In this document: one piece after another, positions 6,912-15,771 of the stretch
How positions within the stretch are numbered: the first letter of the stretch is position 1
Layout of the letters: every line of letters starts with the position of its first letter
IMG/VR virus record: IMGVR_UViG_3300050821_002725
Span: 1 to 55,178 of that record
DNA from: a virus
DNA: 55,178 nucleotides
Direction: 5' to 3' (one strand)
Notes under the pieces: generated by a model
The model's input: only the letters and a program-made list of their open reading frames with translations
Databases searched by the model: none
What the model was told of the DNA's origin: nothing
Made by a program: the position numbers and the translations under genes

Positions 6912-9900
6912 TTAAAATGGTGAATAAGTTGCAGTAGGAGTTCCAACTGTATAAGTCTCCGAGAAATACTCACCCGGTTGAAGGTGAATAGTGATGTCCC
7001 CTGTAACAGATGAAAATATCTGAGTTCCGTTTTTCTTGAAAGATGTTCCAGTGACAGTAGGATTGTCAATATAAACCTCAATGTTGACGTTAAGCGGGTT
7101 TGTCCAATTCACCCCCGTCGCAGGAAATGTGATAGAAGTAGGGGCAACAAGATTACTTCGCAACGATATGTATCCTTGAGCGGCAGTGATCGTATTTGTC
7201 ACGGCTAAAGAGTTTGTTACGCCTGCCGTCCCGTCGCCATACCCAACAATCACTCCAAGCGGTGATACCATCAATCCGGGGTGAAGTGGATTCAAACTTC
7301 CACCAGATGAGCCTGTCAATCCATATCCAAGTATAGTATATCCAGCTTGACCATTACCCCTGCTTTGCATTGGATACATGGCGGTCGGAATTCCCTGAGT
7401 GTTGTTTTGCCCATTCTGGTCATAAGCTCCAATGACGTTAGTCGTCGTGATTAAACCACTCGTGGAACCAAGATAATCTCCAAAATACCATGCGCCAGAA
7501 GTGCCGCCACCGCCCAAAAATGCGGCCGCCGCATTACCCGCTCCAGCGCCAGCGCCAATAAAGGAATAGGAACCAACCGGAAAATTTCCGTAACTTCCAC
7601 TGACGCTTGTTGAACTTGAAAACACCGAATTACCACTGTTTTGAAGCGTGGCAAAATATGGAGAGTAGATTCCCGGCCTGGCGTAAATCCCATTGATGTT
7701 CGTCAGGCCGGTAGAACCAATCGTGAGCGTGTCTCCCGCTGAAGCATACGTCCCCACATTTCCCGGCTGCGTGAATGTCCACAAAGCGGTGTTAGTTCCG
7801 TAGTTGGTGCCATAGCAGTCTAAATGCAGGCGATATAAAGGAGGCTCAGAGCCAGCAGAGGTTAATTTGGGAACTGTAAATCCTGAAAATAATCCACTTG
7901 CCGTTGGATTATTGAAGAACGAAATTACAGGAGAAACTTGGCCAGCATTGCCTGTAATGTTTGTCGTGTATAGATAAATATCACAGTGATTCAACACATT
8001 TGGCAAAAGCCCTTGAATGTTGGAAATACAGATCGAATTCGTCACGTTAACCACGTAGTTGCTCCTCACATCAATCGGCCAATTCGTCCAGTTCTGGCTC
8101 CCACCGGTCTGCGTCCCGGCTCCGTCAGTCATTTGCAACGGAGTCAGCGAATTGCTCCACACGTTTGTCACGTAGAAATTGCCGTAGAGAACAGGCCCCT
8201 GCGTGCCGCCGTTGCCAGTGGTTGAGCCATACAACGCGACATTCGTCAGATTCGGCGTGTTCTTCACTTCAATCTGTCCGCTTCCATTGGTGTCAATCAT
8301 TCCGGGATTGTAGATGGGCAAAGCGGTGGAAGGTGGAGTGCTGAAATTATCACTCCCGTCAAGATACTGTGTGTTCGTTCCGGTGAACGCCTTCCCCGCA
8401 AAAGCCCCGCTAGAATTGGCTGTCACTACCGCCGGGCCGACTATACCTGCGTCGGTCATGTTGCTTGTTGCCACAACGTTACCTGCATTTAACAGCGCCA
8501 GATTCGTCACATTTGCAATGCCATTCCCATTGATGTTGGCTAAGGGAATAACATTCGTTGGTCTTGCCACAGTGTTTCCACCCGGCACTTGAACATCCAT
8601 CAATACTTGACCAGCATCGGCCTGCCATAACGTTGAATCATTCGTAATGTCTGCGCCAGAACCCACCAACGAAATTCCGTAGTCAAAATCACCGTTTCCA
8701 AACGGCGACGCCAAGGTTCCAAGGTTTAAAAAAGGATTCTGATAGGGTGATGCAATATTCGTTCCGTCGACTGTCAAAAAATGGTCATTTGGAACACCCC
8801 TCAATGAACCATATAATTGCACAGAACTGACCGTCAAATTTGGCTGATTAGGGGGAATAAGCAGTTGCACTGCCACATTCGTTGCCGAGGCCGTTTTCAC
8901 CGTTGCCGACGTGACGGCGAGTAGTGGCGTGTTGCTAACTGCCGCCTGCCAATACGGAGACAGACTGTAATAAATTCCATTGCGATCAAAGATGTCATTC
9001 GCAACCAAAGAATTGTCCACCGCAAGCCGGTCAATATGAGTGTAATTAAATCCACTGTTGACCGAGTCGTCGAAGTTTGTCACTACCAGAACGCCGTTGA
9101 TTGCCACAACCGCGCTCAGATGATTGTTGCCGCTGTTGATTCCAGCGGGCTGAACCCACGGTTGAAATGTCTCGCTCACAAAGCCTCTGTTCTCATACTC
9201 ATCGGTTTGAATATAGCCGCTTGATGTCCAATTCAGCACGTCTGAAAGGTTGCACAAAGACAGTCCAATGGTTTCCACGTCATGCACACGGCTGTCGGAA
9301 ATGGACGAAAATTCCCCAATTCCATTTGTCAGATGCACCGGCCAGCGCACCTGATAACCGTATGTGGTGGTTCCAAAATTAGTGACGGTGCCCGGATTGT
9401 TTGGCATCAAAACAGAATACGAAGTGCCGCCTGCCGGAGATGTAGCGAACTGAGTTGCGATGTTATAATTAGTCGAAGTTGCCCCAGCAATCACAACCGG
9501 CTGAAACATATCCGCATTAACACCAGACGCGGTGCTAACCGTCAAAATGCCGTTGGCCCATGATAGGCCGGTATTATTCACAGTCACGCCATTGCCAGTC
9601 CAGCCCAACGTTGTGTCAAATAAGTTTCCTCGAATCTGTATCCCTTCCCAATAACCGTAAAAATTCGTGATGTTGGAGTTAAACGATTTTGTCCCGCCGA
9701 GAATTGTGTCGCCCATTGCCCCTTGAAATTGATTGTCCTGAATTTGTAAACCGATTGTTCCGTAAAAAGATGACACATGAGGCCCAGTCCAATCGAATTC
9801 AATGCAGTTTGTGAAACTGGGATAAGACAGGGCCGACCACAAACTATTGGCGACAATGGAGTTTCCGCCATAAAATCGTATCGCCGCCTCCTCTGGAACA

Positions 9901-10682
9901 CCGGCTTGAATAAACGCCGTTCCGCCATCCACAATGAACCCACCCAAATCCTGCTCAATTTCGTTGCTATTCAGAATGCCGTAACGGGTTTGGTTGCCAA
10001 ATAAACAGGCCCAAATCGGGATGTTTGCGCCGTCCATGATGTACAGGCCATTTGTCCCGCCAATGAATGCAACGTGGTCAAACGACGGAGAACCCCACGC
10101 GGTGTGATTGGTGAGAACCACCAATGATCCCGTTGCATTCGTGGATGGTTGATAGAACGTGATATTCTTGAACGCAATGGAAACGTGGCTCGTGTCGTAA
10201 ATTAAAGTGTTGCTTTGGCTTGTTTCTTCCAAGGTGCTGTTGCCAGTCGAAACAAATGATATGAACGCTCCGTCTCCGTCGCCTTGGACGGAACCGTCAT
10301 GCGAGAGCGTGATGCTGTTGGATGTCAAATATGCACCTGGGCCGCCCGGAAAATAAAGAGTGCCGCCGTTCGAGTTATACACTGCCGCAGCCGCCGCTAT
10401 TTCGGCAGTGCTGTCCGTCATGCCGTCCGGCACTGCGCCAAAATTGGTTACATTGATAAAATCGCCACCGGAGTCGCTGGCTGATGCGCTGAGTGTGACG
10501 CTAGAATTGGTGCGGTGCGCCGTCACGCCAGAGCCAGCGATGATATTGGTGATAAGCCCATTGGCTGTGTCCGTTGCTTCTGGCGGTGCGATGATTTGAC
10601 CGTTATTGTTGACCATCACGGTTCGCTGGCCAAGCACGGGCCATGTCATTACAAGAAGCAGAATGAAAATTAAACGGTTCAC
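6912..10682 (-). CDS. Giant tail spike/fibre with pectate-lyase-type beta-helix (1256 aa)
   Basis: The start is the GTG at 10682 whose GTGA overlaps the preceding stop. It gives the signal peptide MNRLIFILLLVMTWPVLG. Around residues 75-125 the motif VTNFGAVPDGMTDSTAEI, then GGTLYFPGG, is the Pectate_lyase_3/glycoside hydrolase 28-type opening of phage tail spikes. Long N/G/T-rich beta-helical coils fill the following 500 residues. The second half has other beta repeats ending near a GTPTATYSPF tail. It most likely binds or degrades host surface polysaccharide. A Sec signal on a spike is unexpected. Confidence 0.85.
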   Translation of the reverse strand: MNRLIFILLLVMTWPVLGQRTVMVNNNGQIIAPPEATDTANGLITNIIAGSGVTAHRTNSSVTLSASASDSGGDFINVTNFGAVPDGMTDSTAEIAAAAAVYNSNGGTLYFPGGPGAYLTSNSITLSHDGSVQGDGDGAFISFVSTGNSTLEETSQSNTLIYDTSHVSIAFKNITFYQPSTNATGSLVVLTNHTAWGSPSFDHVAFIGGTNGLYIMDGANIPIWACLFGNQTRYGILNSNEIEQDLGGFIVDGGTAFIQAGVPEEAAIRFYGGNSIVANSLWSALSYPSFTNCIEFDWTGPHVSSFYGTIGLQIQDNQFQGAMGDTILGGTKSFNSNITNFYGYWEGIQIRGNLFDTTLGWTGNGVTVNNTGLSWANGILTVSTASGVNADMFQPVVIAGATSTNYNIATQFATSPAGGTSYSVLMPNNPGTVTNFGTTTYGYQVRWPVHLTNGIGEFSSISDSRVHDVETIGLSLCNLSDVLNWTSSGYIQTDEYENRGFVSETFQPWVQPAGINSGNNHLSAVVAINGVLVVTNFDDSVNSGFNYTHIDRLAVDNSLVANDIFDRNGIYYSLSPYWQAAVSNTPLLAVTSATVKTASATNVAVQLLIPPNQPNLTVSSVQLYGSLRGVPNDHFLTVDGTNIASPYQNPFLNLGTLASPFGNGDFDYGISLVGSGADITNDSTLWQADAGQVLMDVQVPGGNTVARPTNVIPLANINGNGIANVTNLALLNAGNVVATSNMTDAGIVGPAVVTANSSGAFAGKAFTGTNTQYLDGSDNFSTPPSTALPIYNPGMIDTNGSGQIEVKNTPNLTNVALYGSTTGNGGTQGPVLYGNFYVTNVWSNSLTPLQMTDGAGTQTGGSQNWTNWPIDVRSNYVVNVTNSICISNIQGLLPNVLNHCDIYLYTTNITGNAGQVSPVISFFNNPTASGLFSGFTVPKLTSAGSEPPLYRLHLDCYGTNYGTNTALWTFTQPGNVGTYASAGDTLTIGSTGLTNINGIYARPGIYSPYFATLQNSGNSVFSSSTSVSGSYGNFPVGSYSFIGAGAGAGNAAAAFLGGGGTSGAWYFGDYLGSTSGLITTTNVIGAYDQNGQNNTQGIPTAMYPMQSRGNGQAGYTILGYGLTGSSGGSLNPLHPGLMVSPLGVIVGYGDGTAGVTNSLAVTNTITAAQGYISLRSNLVAPTSITFPATGVNWTNPLNVNIEVYIDNPTVTGTSFKKNGTQIFSSVTGDITIHLQPGEYFSETYTVGTPTATYSPF

Positions 10683-11227
10683 GAGAGTTGGCAGTAAAGA
10701 TTTGCTTCGATCAGGGAAAGTTGGCCGGTGTCGCACGTCTCAAATCCGGCGTTTACTGCGGTTGTCGTCAGTGCTGAGGCGGAAATGGCAATGCCATAGA
10801 TTTTGCAGACCAGCACCAATTCGACGATTATCAATTCGAGCGGCGTTAATTGCTGAAAGAGTTTGGCTGTGACCAACACCGTATCAATCGTTCCAGGACT
10901 GCCTTCGGTAATCCATTCCGACACCGTTTCGCACAAGTCCAACCCGCCGCTTGAAGTTTCCTGATAAGGCTCTGATTGAACCAGCAGTTGAGCGACAGTT
11001 TTGCCGGTGCCTGATGCCGTCCACAACGCGCCAACAAGAAGCATCTGCAACCGCCCAGCGTCAACCGCTTGCAGAACCGCGCCAGCGGCAAGGAGTGTGT
11101 TTGGCGTGCCAGCGGAACCGTTTTGAAGCCACAGAAGCCCCACGCGAGCCAGCCTCAGATCGCCTATATCCGCTGCCTGAAACGTGGCCCCGGACGCTTG
11201 TACCGCCTCTGGGGTGCATGTAGGCAT
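10679..11227 (-). CDS. Virion-associated hypothetical protein with internal repeat (182 aa)
   Basis: Residues about 5-35 and 45-75 repeat the same pattern (ASGATFQAADIGDLRLARVG and AAGAVLQAVDAGRLQMLLVG), suggesting a duplicated helical-beta unit. It lies between capsid-side genes and the tail spike, so an adaptor or neck role is plausible. No family recognised. The stop overlaps the spike start. Confidence 0.6.
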   Translation of the reverse strand: MPTCTPEAVQASGATFQAADIGDLRLARVGLLWLQNGSAGTPNTLLAAGAVLQAVDAGRLQMLLVGALWTASGTGKTVAQLLVQSEPYQETSSGGLDLCETVSEWITEGSPGTIDTVLVTAKLFQQLTPLELIIVELVLVCKIYGIAISASALTTTAVNAGFETCDTGQLSLIEANLYCQLS

Positions 11228-11230
11228 CTA

Positions 11231-11665
11231 TTACCCCCAAATTGCCAATAGTTCCAAATCGACGAAGATGTTCTGCTTTTGGAGAACCAGCGGCGTTCGC
11301 GCCATTTGCAATCCGATCACTGTCATTATGGTGTTGACGTTCAGAGACATATTGGTCGAATCTCGAAAATTAGCCTGTTGGACGTACTGCCCGACCGTTT
11401 CAGCACCAGGGTCGAAATCGAACGTGGTATTGCCAAGACCCGCGCCCCACGCTTCCGGTGTGAGCCCAATATAAGCGAGTTCCGCGTCTTTTGTGAGTTG
11501 GGTATGGTTGGCAATATAATTCGTGCCACCCTTGTAATTGAGCAGAACGAGTTTAGCCTGAACAAGAATGGCCAATCGCTGTTTGGCATTGATGTTGGGC
11601 GATTGAAAGGCCGCGCCTGCCGAGGCTAAAGAGGCTGATAAAGGAACTGTTTTAATGGCTGGCAT
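11231..11665 (-). CDS. Virion-associated hypothetical protein (144 aa)
   Basis: The N-terminal helix region contains INAKQRLAILVQAKLVLL, followed by a mixed region with KDAELAYIGLTPEAW and a C-terminal strand-rich part. It lies two genes after the major capsid candidate in the same orientation, where podophages often encode adaptor or completion proteins. The exact role is unknown. Confidence 0.6.
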   Translation of the reverse strand: MPAIKTVPLSASLASAGAAFQSPNINAKQRLAILVQAKLVLLNYKGGTNYIANHTQLTKDAELAYIGLTPEAWGAGLGNTTFDFDPGAETVGQYVQQANFRDSTNMSLNVNTIMTVIGLQMARTPLVLQKQNIFVDLELLAIWG

Positions 11666-11666
11666 A

Positions 11667-11939
11667 TTACGTTACTTCTTCGGCCCCGCCGCCGTCAGTC
11701 GCTTGTTGCGGCTCCGGTTCGGGTGCCATGCTTTTGTCAAAATCCTTCTCCCATCCCATGTCCTCTTTGGAATGCTCGCACTTCACCTTGAGCATCCCAT
11801 CGCTGGTGTGGCCGATGACGGTAAACACGTCACCGGCCTTGTAATCGCCCCCGCCAAGTGTCGCGGGGTCAATCGTAAACTCATTCTCCTCCGAGGCATC
11901 CATTGGGGGTGCGCTCGGCGATGTCATGCCATAGGCCAT
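11667..11939 (-). CDS. Small acidic head-associated protein (90 aa)
   Basis: An acidic N-terminus leads into DYKAGDVFTVIGHTSDGMLKV, which reads like a small beta-barrel, and a disordered EPEPQQATDGGG tail. It starts 4 bases after the capsid stop. Size and position suit a decoration or minor head protein, but this is inferred only from place. Confidence 0.55.
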   Translation of the reverse strand: MAYGMTSPSAPPMDASEENEFTIDPATLGGGDYKAGDVFTVIGHTSDGMLKVKCEHSKEDMGWEKDFDKSMAPEPEPQQATDGGGAEEVT

Positions 11940-11943
11940 TCGC

Positions 11944-13323
11944 CTAGTCCTCTGGTGTCACCCCGCCAAAGTCGGTAATGCCGGCATTGGCATAATACGT
12001 TTCCTCGCCCGGATTCGGGTTGCAATACGCATTGTAGGGCAACAAGGACTGCGCCGTGAGTGTCGGCGTCGTAGCCGCTCCCGCCGCCCGCGGCAGATCG
12101 GCAACCGGCGTGGTTTCCCGCTGATGCAAAATCATCAGTTCCAACTCAGGCCGGACGTTCTGGACGCCTGCCTCGAAATCCGCCCAAAAATAGCCCATGT
12201 TCCGTGCTACGTTGTCCAATGTGCAGAGCGTCCCGGAGTTCGGGTCATACACGTTGACCAAGGCCGGGTCGTTGCACCAATTCCACTTGCCCCACAAGTC
12301 ACGGCGGCCAAACTTGGTTTCGCCGCCGAGTTCCGGGATTTCACCCCGGTAAACTTCGCGCGTCCGGCGGTGCGGGGAGTGCGACAACTGATAAGGCGCA
12401 TTCAGGTATTGCGAGTCGAGGACTGGTTGATTTCCAACAGTCGCCGTCTCGTTTTGGAACGGCATGACTCGCGTGAGGGTTCCCGGTGAAGACCGGTAAA
12501 ACCGCGCCGGATAAGTGGCCGTGTTGAACATCCAATTTCCGCACTTGGCCATTGCGCCGTACTTGAAGAACTCGCCACCCTTCTCAAATGACGCGCCTTG
12601 ATACATGCCGTTGAGGGCCGGATTGGCATTGCACAACTCAATGACACTCTGCATGTCGGTGATGAGTTGGAACATGCCGGTCGGCGTGAATTCGCCGTCG
12701 AAATACCCGTTGTACTGCAACTGAGGCGAGTACTGTTGCAGGTAATTCATCGTCAGCTTGGAAGTCGGCAGGTTGCTGTCCGACCCCATGTTCAGCGTGG
12801 TTAACCCCGCCGTGAACATGCTGGACGTGACCGCGACGGTCGTAAGCCCTTGCCCGCACGAATAAATGTAGTTGCTCCCGGCGGTGCATTGATACTTCAT
12901 GAACTCGGCCTTGACGTACTCGGGAACCTTGGCCAAACCGCTGTAGATGTCCCGCAACTGTTGTTTGGCTTCCTCGACGTGGCGCAGTTGGTCCATGCAC
13001 AACACGCGCGTTTTCCATCGGCGACGGAACTTGCCAAACACGCTCCGGCTCGCGCCCCAATCAATCTGGCGCGGCTCAGGATTGCAGACGTTGATGAGGC
13101 AATCCTCCGTCCGCATCTGCTCCCAGTCGCCCAAATCATTGGGCATATTGACGTGAATCCTGTCCCACGTCAGTTCCGTCCCATGAAACGACGGCCACGG
13201 CTGGAACGGGTACAGGGTGGAGTAAAGCAGGTCGCGTGGAAAAAGGTCTTGCACGAACTCCTTGAGGAAGTTTGGCGTTCTGCGGCTCAGGTATGAGGAG
13301 AACAAATTGCAGTTAATTGACAT
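11944..13323 (-). CDS. Major capsid protein candidate (459 aa)
   Basis: The size, the mixed alpha/beta composition and the position at the head of the structural operon fit an HK97-fold major capsid protein. The N-arm includes FLKEFVQDLFPRDLLYST, and later segments include FWADFEAGVQNVRPELELMI. No scaffold or protease precedes it on this strand; a scaffold-like gene lies on the other strand at 21314. No strong ribosome site precedes its ATG. The identification rests on context and character, not a signature motif. Confidence 0.65.
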   Translation of the reverse strand: MSINCNLFSSYLSRRTPNFLKEFVQDLFPRDLLYSTLYPFQPWPSFHGTELTWDRIHVNMPNDLGDWEQMRTEDCLINVCNPEPRQIDWGASRSVFGKFRRRWKTRVLCMDQLRHVEEAKQQLRDIYSGLAKVPEYVKAEFMKYQCTAGSNYIYSCGQGLTTVAVTSSMFTAGLTTLNMGSDSNLPTSKLTMNYLQQYSPQLQYNGYFDGEFTPTGMFQLITDMQSVIELCNANPALNGMYQGASFEKGGEFFKYGAMAKCGNWMFNTATYPARFYRSSPGTLTRVMPFQNETATVGNQPVLDSQYLNAPYQLSHSPHRRTREVYRGEIPELGGETKFGRRDLWGKWNWCNDPALVNVYDPNSGTLCTLDNVARNMGYFWADFEAGVQNVRPELELMILHQRETTPVADLPRAAGAATTPTLTAQSLLPYNAYCNPNPGEETYYANAGITDFGGVTPED

Positions 13324-13352
13324 ACATCGTTGTGATTGTTTCGCTTACGCGA

Positions 13353-13538
13353 TTATTGAACGGGTTTTTCAGACATGACACACGCCATGCCTGCGTCGAG
13401 AATCGGTTTCGTGCGGAGATTGACTCCAAACGCGGCTGACGCCACATTCAAGTTTTCCGAATAATACAACCGTAGTCTTATTCGGACACCGGCAATGACC
13501 CGGCGTTGCTTCGATGCGCTATTCATCGTTGACGCCAT
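13353..13538 (-). CDS. Possible small basic protein upstream of the capsid gene (61 aa)
   Basis: The frame gives MASTMNSASKQRRVIAG, then VRIRLRLYYSENL, alternating like beta strands. It ends 29 bases before the capsid start. There is no clear ribosome site, but the capsid gene lacks one too. It could be a small head protein or a chance frame. Confidence 0.45.
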   Translation of the reverse strand: MASTMNSASKQRRVIAGVRIRLRLYYSENLNVASAAFGVNLRTKPILDAGMACVMSEKPVQ

Positions 13539-13563
13539 CACTAAAAGCGAATTGTTTTTTTCA

Positions 13564-13592
13564 TTGACCGCATAGGTGCAATCGCATAAGTT
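13564..13592 (+). promoter_or_regulatory. Sigma70-type promoter, leaderless arrangement
   Basis: TTGACC (13564-13569), 17 bases, then TAAGTT (13587-13592). Only 8 bases separate the -10 box from the ATG at 13601, so transcription should begin at or just before the start codon. The same spacing occurs at 47865, 48794 and 51146. Confidence 0.6.
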
Positions 13593-13600
13593 CAGGTCAG

Positions 13601-13798
13601 ATGGCCAAAGAAAAGTCATTTTCCGACGAGTTGAGAACGTGGCTAAAACGGCGCGGCTGGGTGCAAAAACAAGGGGCGGCTGCGTTGGGTGTGTCGTTGG
13701 ATACTTTTCGTTCATGGATTCACGGACACCGAACACCACCCGAAGCTCCGTCAATCCGAGAAGTGCGACAGAAAATGGAGGCGTCCAATGCCGCGTAA
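13601..13798 (+). CDS. XRE/Cro-type helix-turn-helix regulator (65 aa)
   Basis: The segment FSDELRTWLKRRGWVQKQGA, then AALGVSLDTFRSWIHGHRTP, is a helix-turn-helix DNA-binding fold that nearly fills the protein. It heads the long rightward late operon, directly after a promoter that would make a leaderless mRNA. It may control its own promoter and the divergent capsid operon. It overlaps the next gene by 11 bases. Confidence 0.75.
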   Translation: MAKEKSFSDELRTWLKRRGWVQKQGAAALGVSLDTFRSWIHGHRTPPEAPSIREVRQKMEASNAA

Positions 13799-14273
13799 AT
13801 CTTGGCTTATTCCGGGCGATACGGTTGCTCGAAGTAAAGAGTCTTTATATTCAATCTGGCACGCCATGAGACGACGTTGTTATAGTCCAAAATGCAAGGT
13901 TTATAAACATTACGGCTCCCGCGGAATAACAGTTTGCGACGCTTGGAGAAATAGTTACCCAGCATACCGCGCATGGGCCTTAGCCAATGGCTACAAACCA
14001 GGCCTCAGCATTGACCGCATCGACAACGACGGAAATTACTGCCCTGAAAATTGTCGTGTTGTCACCAAGTCAGCCAACAATGGCCGCACTCGCAGAACGC
14101 ATTTTTACAAAGGCCGTCGTGTACGGGACATTGAGAAAGAGCTTGGCCTTGGCCGCAGTGTCATTTGGAGCCGTATCAACGATTACGGCTGGCCGATTGA
14201 TAAGGCGATGACCACTCCCGCTATTCCAAATGAAGAAAAACGATTTTGCACAATAGGAGCGCACACGAAATGA
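13788..14273 (+). CDS. HNH-like phage protein with IDRIDNDGNY motif (161 aa)
   Basis: KHYGSRGITVCDAW, then SIDRIDNDGNYCPENCR and KSANNGRTR, are hallmarks of a widespread phage HNH/His-Me-type endonuclease family. The C-terminal part (VRDIEKELGLGRSVIWSRIN, then DYGWPIDKAM) is a helix-turn-helix of the sort found in homing endonucleases. A selfish nuclease or a DNA-nicking packaging helper are the usual possibilities. The start at 13788 lies within the end of the regulator gene. Confidence 0.75.
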   Translation: MPRKSWLIPGDTVARSKESLYSIWHAMRRRCYSPKCKVYKHYGSRGITVCDAWRNSYPAYRAWALANGYKPGLSIDRIDNDGNYCPENCRVVTKSANNGRTRRTHFYKGRRVRDIEKELGLGRSVIWSRINDYGWPIDKAMTTPAIPNEEKRFCTIGAHTK

Positions 14274-14422
14274 ACTCCCGCCTTTCCAGAATCACGCGAA
14301 GATTTGCCGCATTAAGACGCGGCCCGGTCAAATTTTACCGGCGCAATTACCGCCGGTTGTCGCCGGTTCAAAAGCACGTTGCCCGCAAGTTCATGCTGGC
14401 GAAGTTGGAGGAAGTTCGTTGA
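14270..14422 (+). CDS. Small very basic protein (50 aa)
   Basis: Overlaps of ATGA at the start and TTGA at the end bracket a 50-aa arginine-rich protein (MNSRLSRITRRFAALRRG, then FYRRNYRRL). It is likely a nucleic-acid-binding peptide. No family recognised. Confidence 0.6.
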   Translation: MNSRLSRITRRFAALRRGPVKFYRRNYRRLSPVQKHVARKFMLAKLEEVR

Positions 14423-15771
14423 CCAGCACAGTTTACATTTGCCTTGGCCGGGCTGGGGACATTTTGAATTTGCTCCCGTTGCTCAAGCGCGACTCTGAAT
14501 CCGGCGTCAAACCGATTGTGGTTACAACCAGTCCATTCCACGAGATTTTTGAAGGCGCGTCGTATGTCGAAGTGAAGATTTTTCCATCCGGCAATCCGCA
14601 GGACATCACAGGTGCCGTTGAATTCGCCAAGCAATTCGGTGTTCCAAGAGTCGTCCAAGTGGCCGGGCCGGAAGCGGAGATAAAAAAGCATTCCTTCGAG
14701 CGGGCGACAACCGACTCATGGGCGAAAGAGGCATGGCGTCTGGCCGGTCAATACGAGCAATGGAAACACTACGCGCCAACAGTGTTTGACCAACGAAGCG
14801 TCCAGCGCGAGGAAGCCTTGATGCCCGACAAGGTGATTACGCGCCAGCCGACGATTGTGCTGGCGACAGGCGGCGTGTCCAGTCCATTCAAATACCGGAA
14901 ACTGCTGACCAAACTGGTCGAACTCCGCTTCCGCAAGCCGTGGTTCATCATGGATTTGTCCAAGGTAAAGGCGCATCGGCTTTATGATTTGCTTGGCATC
15001 CTTGAACGCGCCAAGTTTCTGATCGCCACGGATTCAGCCGTTTTGCACCTCGCGCGGGCTGTGCCAACATTGCCAGTTGTCGCGCTGCAAGCGGATTCAC
15101 CGGGCTTGTGGAATGGCTCACCGTGGCGACCGGAATACATCTGGACGTGCCGCCACCGGGATTTCCCGACACGCGCTCCGTCCATGCTTGAGGCGATAAA
15201 CGATGCGTACCATAATGGATTGGCGTATTTGCCGACAGCGAAGCGCGAAGGCCGGTCGATCATCCATTTATTCTCAGCTTATGAAGGCATCAACTCAGAA
15301 GCGAAAAAGAACTGGCAGAAAGTCTATGACGCCGACGCCAGTTGGATTCACACACCAGCATATTTTGGTGTGTTCGGGCGGGACTCAAAGCTCGGCGGTG
15401 TCGGTGATGATTCGCGATTTGCGTTCGTCAAGGATGTCATTCGTATGGGAATGGGACGCGCGAAAAGTCCCACCGATACATTACTTCTGACCAAATCCGA
15501 CACCTGTTTTTGGAATCCAAAAGAGCCGTTGCCAGAGCTGCCTTTCTTCTCCCATCGCACAACGCAAAGCACGGACGGCAAGCCGATTCATCATCCAGCG
15601 GTGGACGTATTTTGCTTCACCCGCGAATGGTGGCAAAAGCACGTTAGCGAGTTTCCAGACATGATTTTAGCTCGTGACTACCATTGGCAACGGTGCCTTG
15701 CGGAACTGATTCGGAAGCACGGTGGCCGAGAAGTGCCGTTTCTAAGTTATCAGGCGAAGGAGGACAAATGA
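14419..15771 (+). CDS. Two-domain glycosyltransferase: GT9-like N-terminus plus extra C-terminal domain (450 aa)
   Basis: The start is the TTG overlapping the previous stop (TTGA). The first 270 residues have the GT-B pattern of heptosyltransferase-like enzymes: CLGRAGDILNLLPLLKR at the N-terminus and FLIATDSAVLHLARAV, then PVVAL, near residues 195-220. The rest (from about 275) resembles a second sugar-transfer domain, with HPAVDVFCFTREWWQKH then PDMILARDYHW. It opens the glycan island. The donor and acceptor are unknown. Confidence 0.75.
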   Translation: MTSTVYICLGRAGDILNLLPLLKRDSESGVKPIVVTTSPFHEIFEGASYVEVKIFPSGNPQDITGAVEFAKQFGVPRVVQVAGPEAEIKKHSFERATTDSWAKEAWRLAGQYEQWKHYAPTVFDQRSVQREEALMPDKVITRQPTIVLATGGVSSPFKYRKLLTKLVELRFRKPWFIMDLSKVKAHRLYDLLGILERAKFLIATDSAVLHLARAVPTLPVVALQADSPGLWNGSPWRPEYIWTCRHRDFPTRAPSMLEAINDAYHNGLAYLPTAKREGRSIIHLFSAYEGINSEAKKNWQKVYDADASWIHTPAYFGVFGRDSKLGGVGDDSRFAFVKDVIRMGMGRAKSPTDTLLLTKSDTCFWNPKEPLPELPFFSHRTTQSTDGKPIHHPAVDVFCFTREWWQKHVSEFPDMILARDYHWQRCLAELIRKHGGREVPFLSYQAKEDK

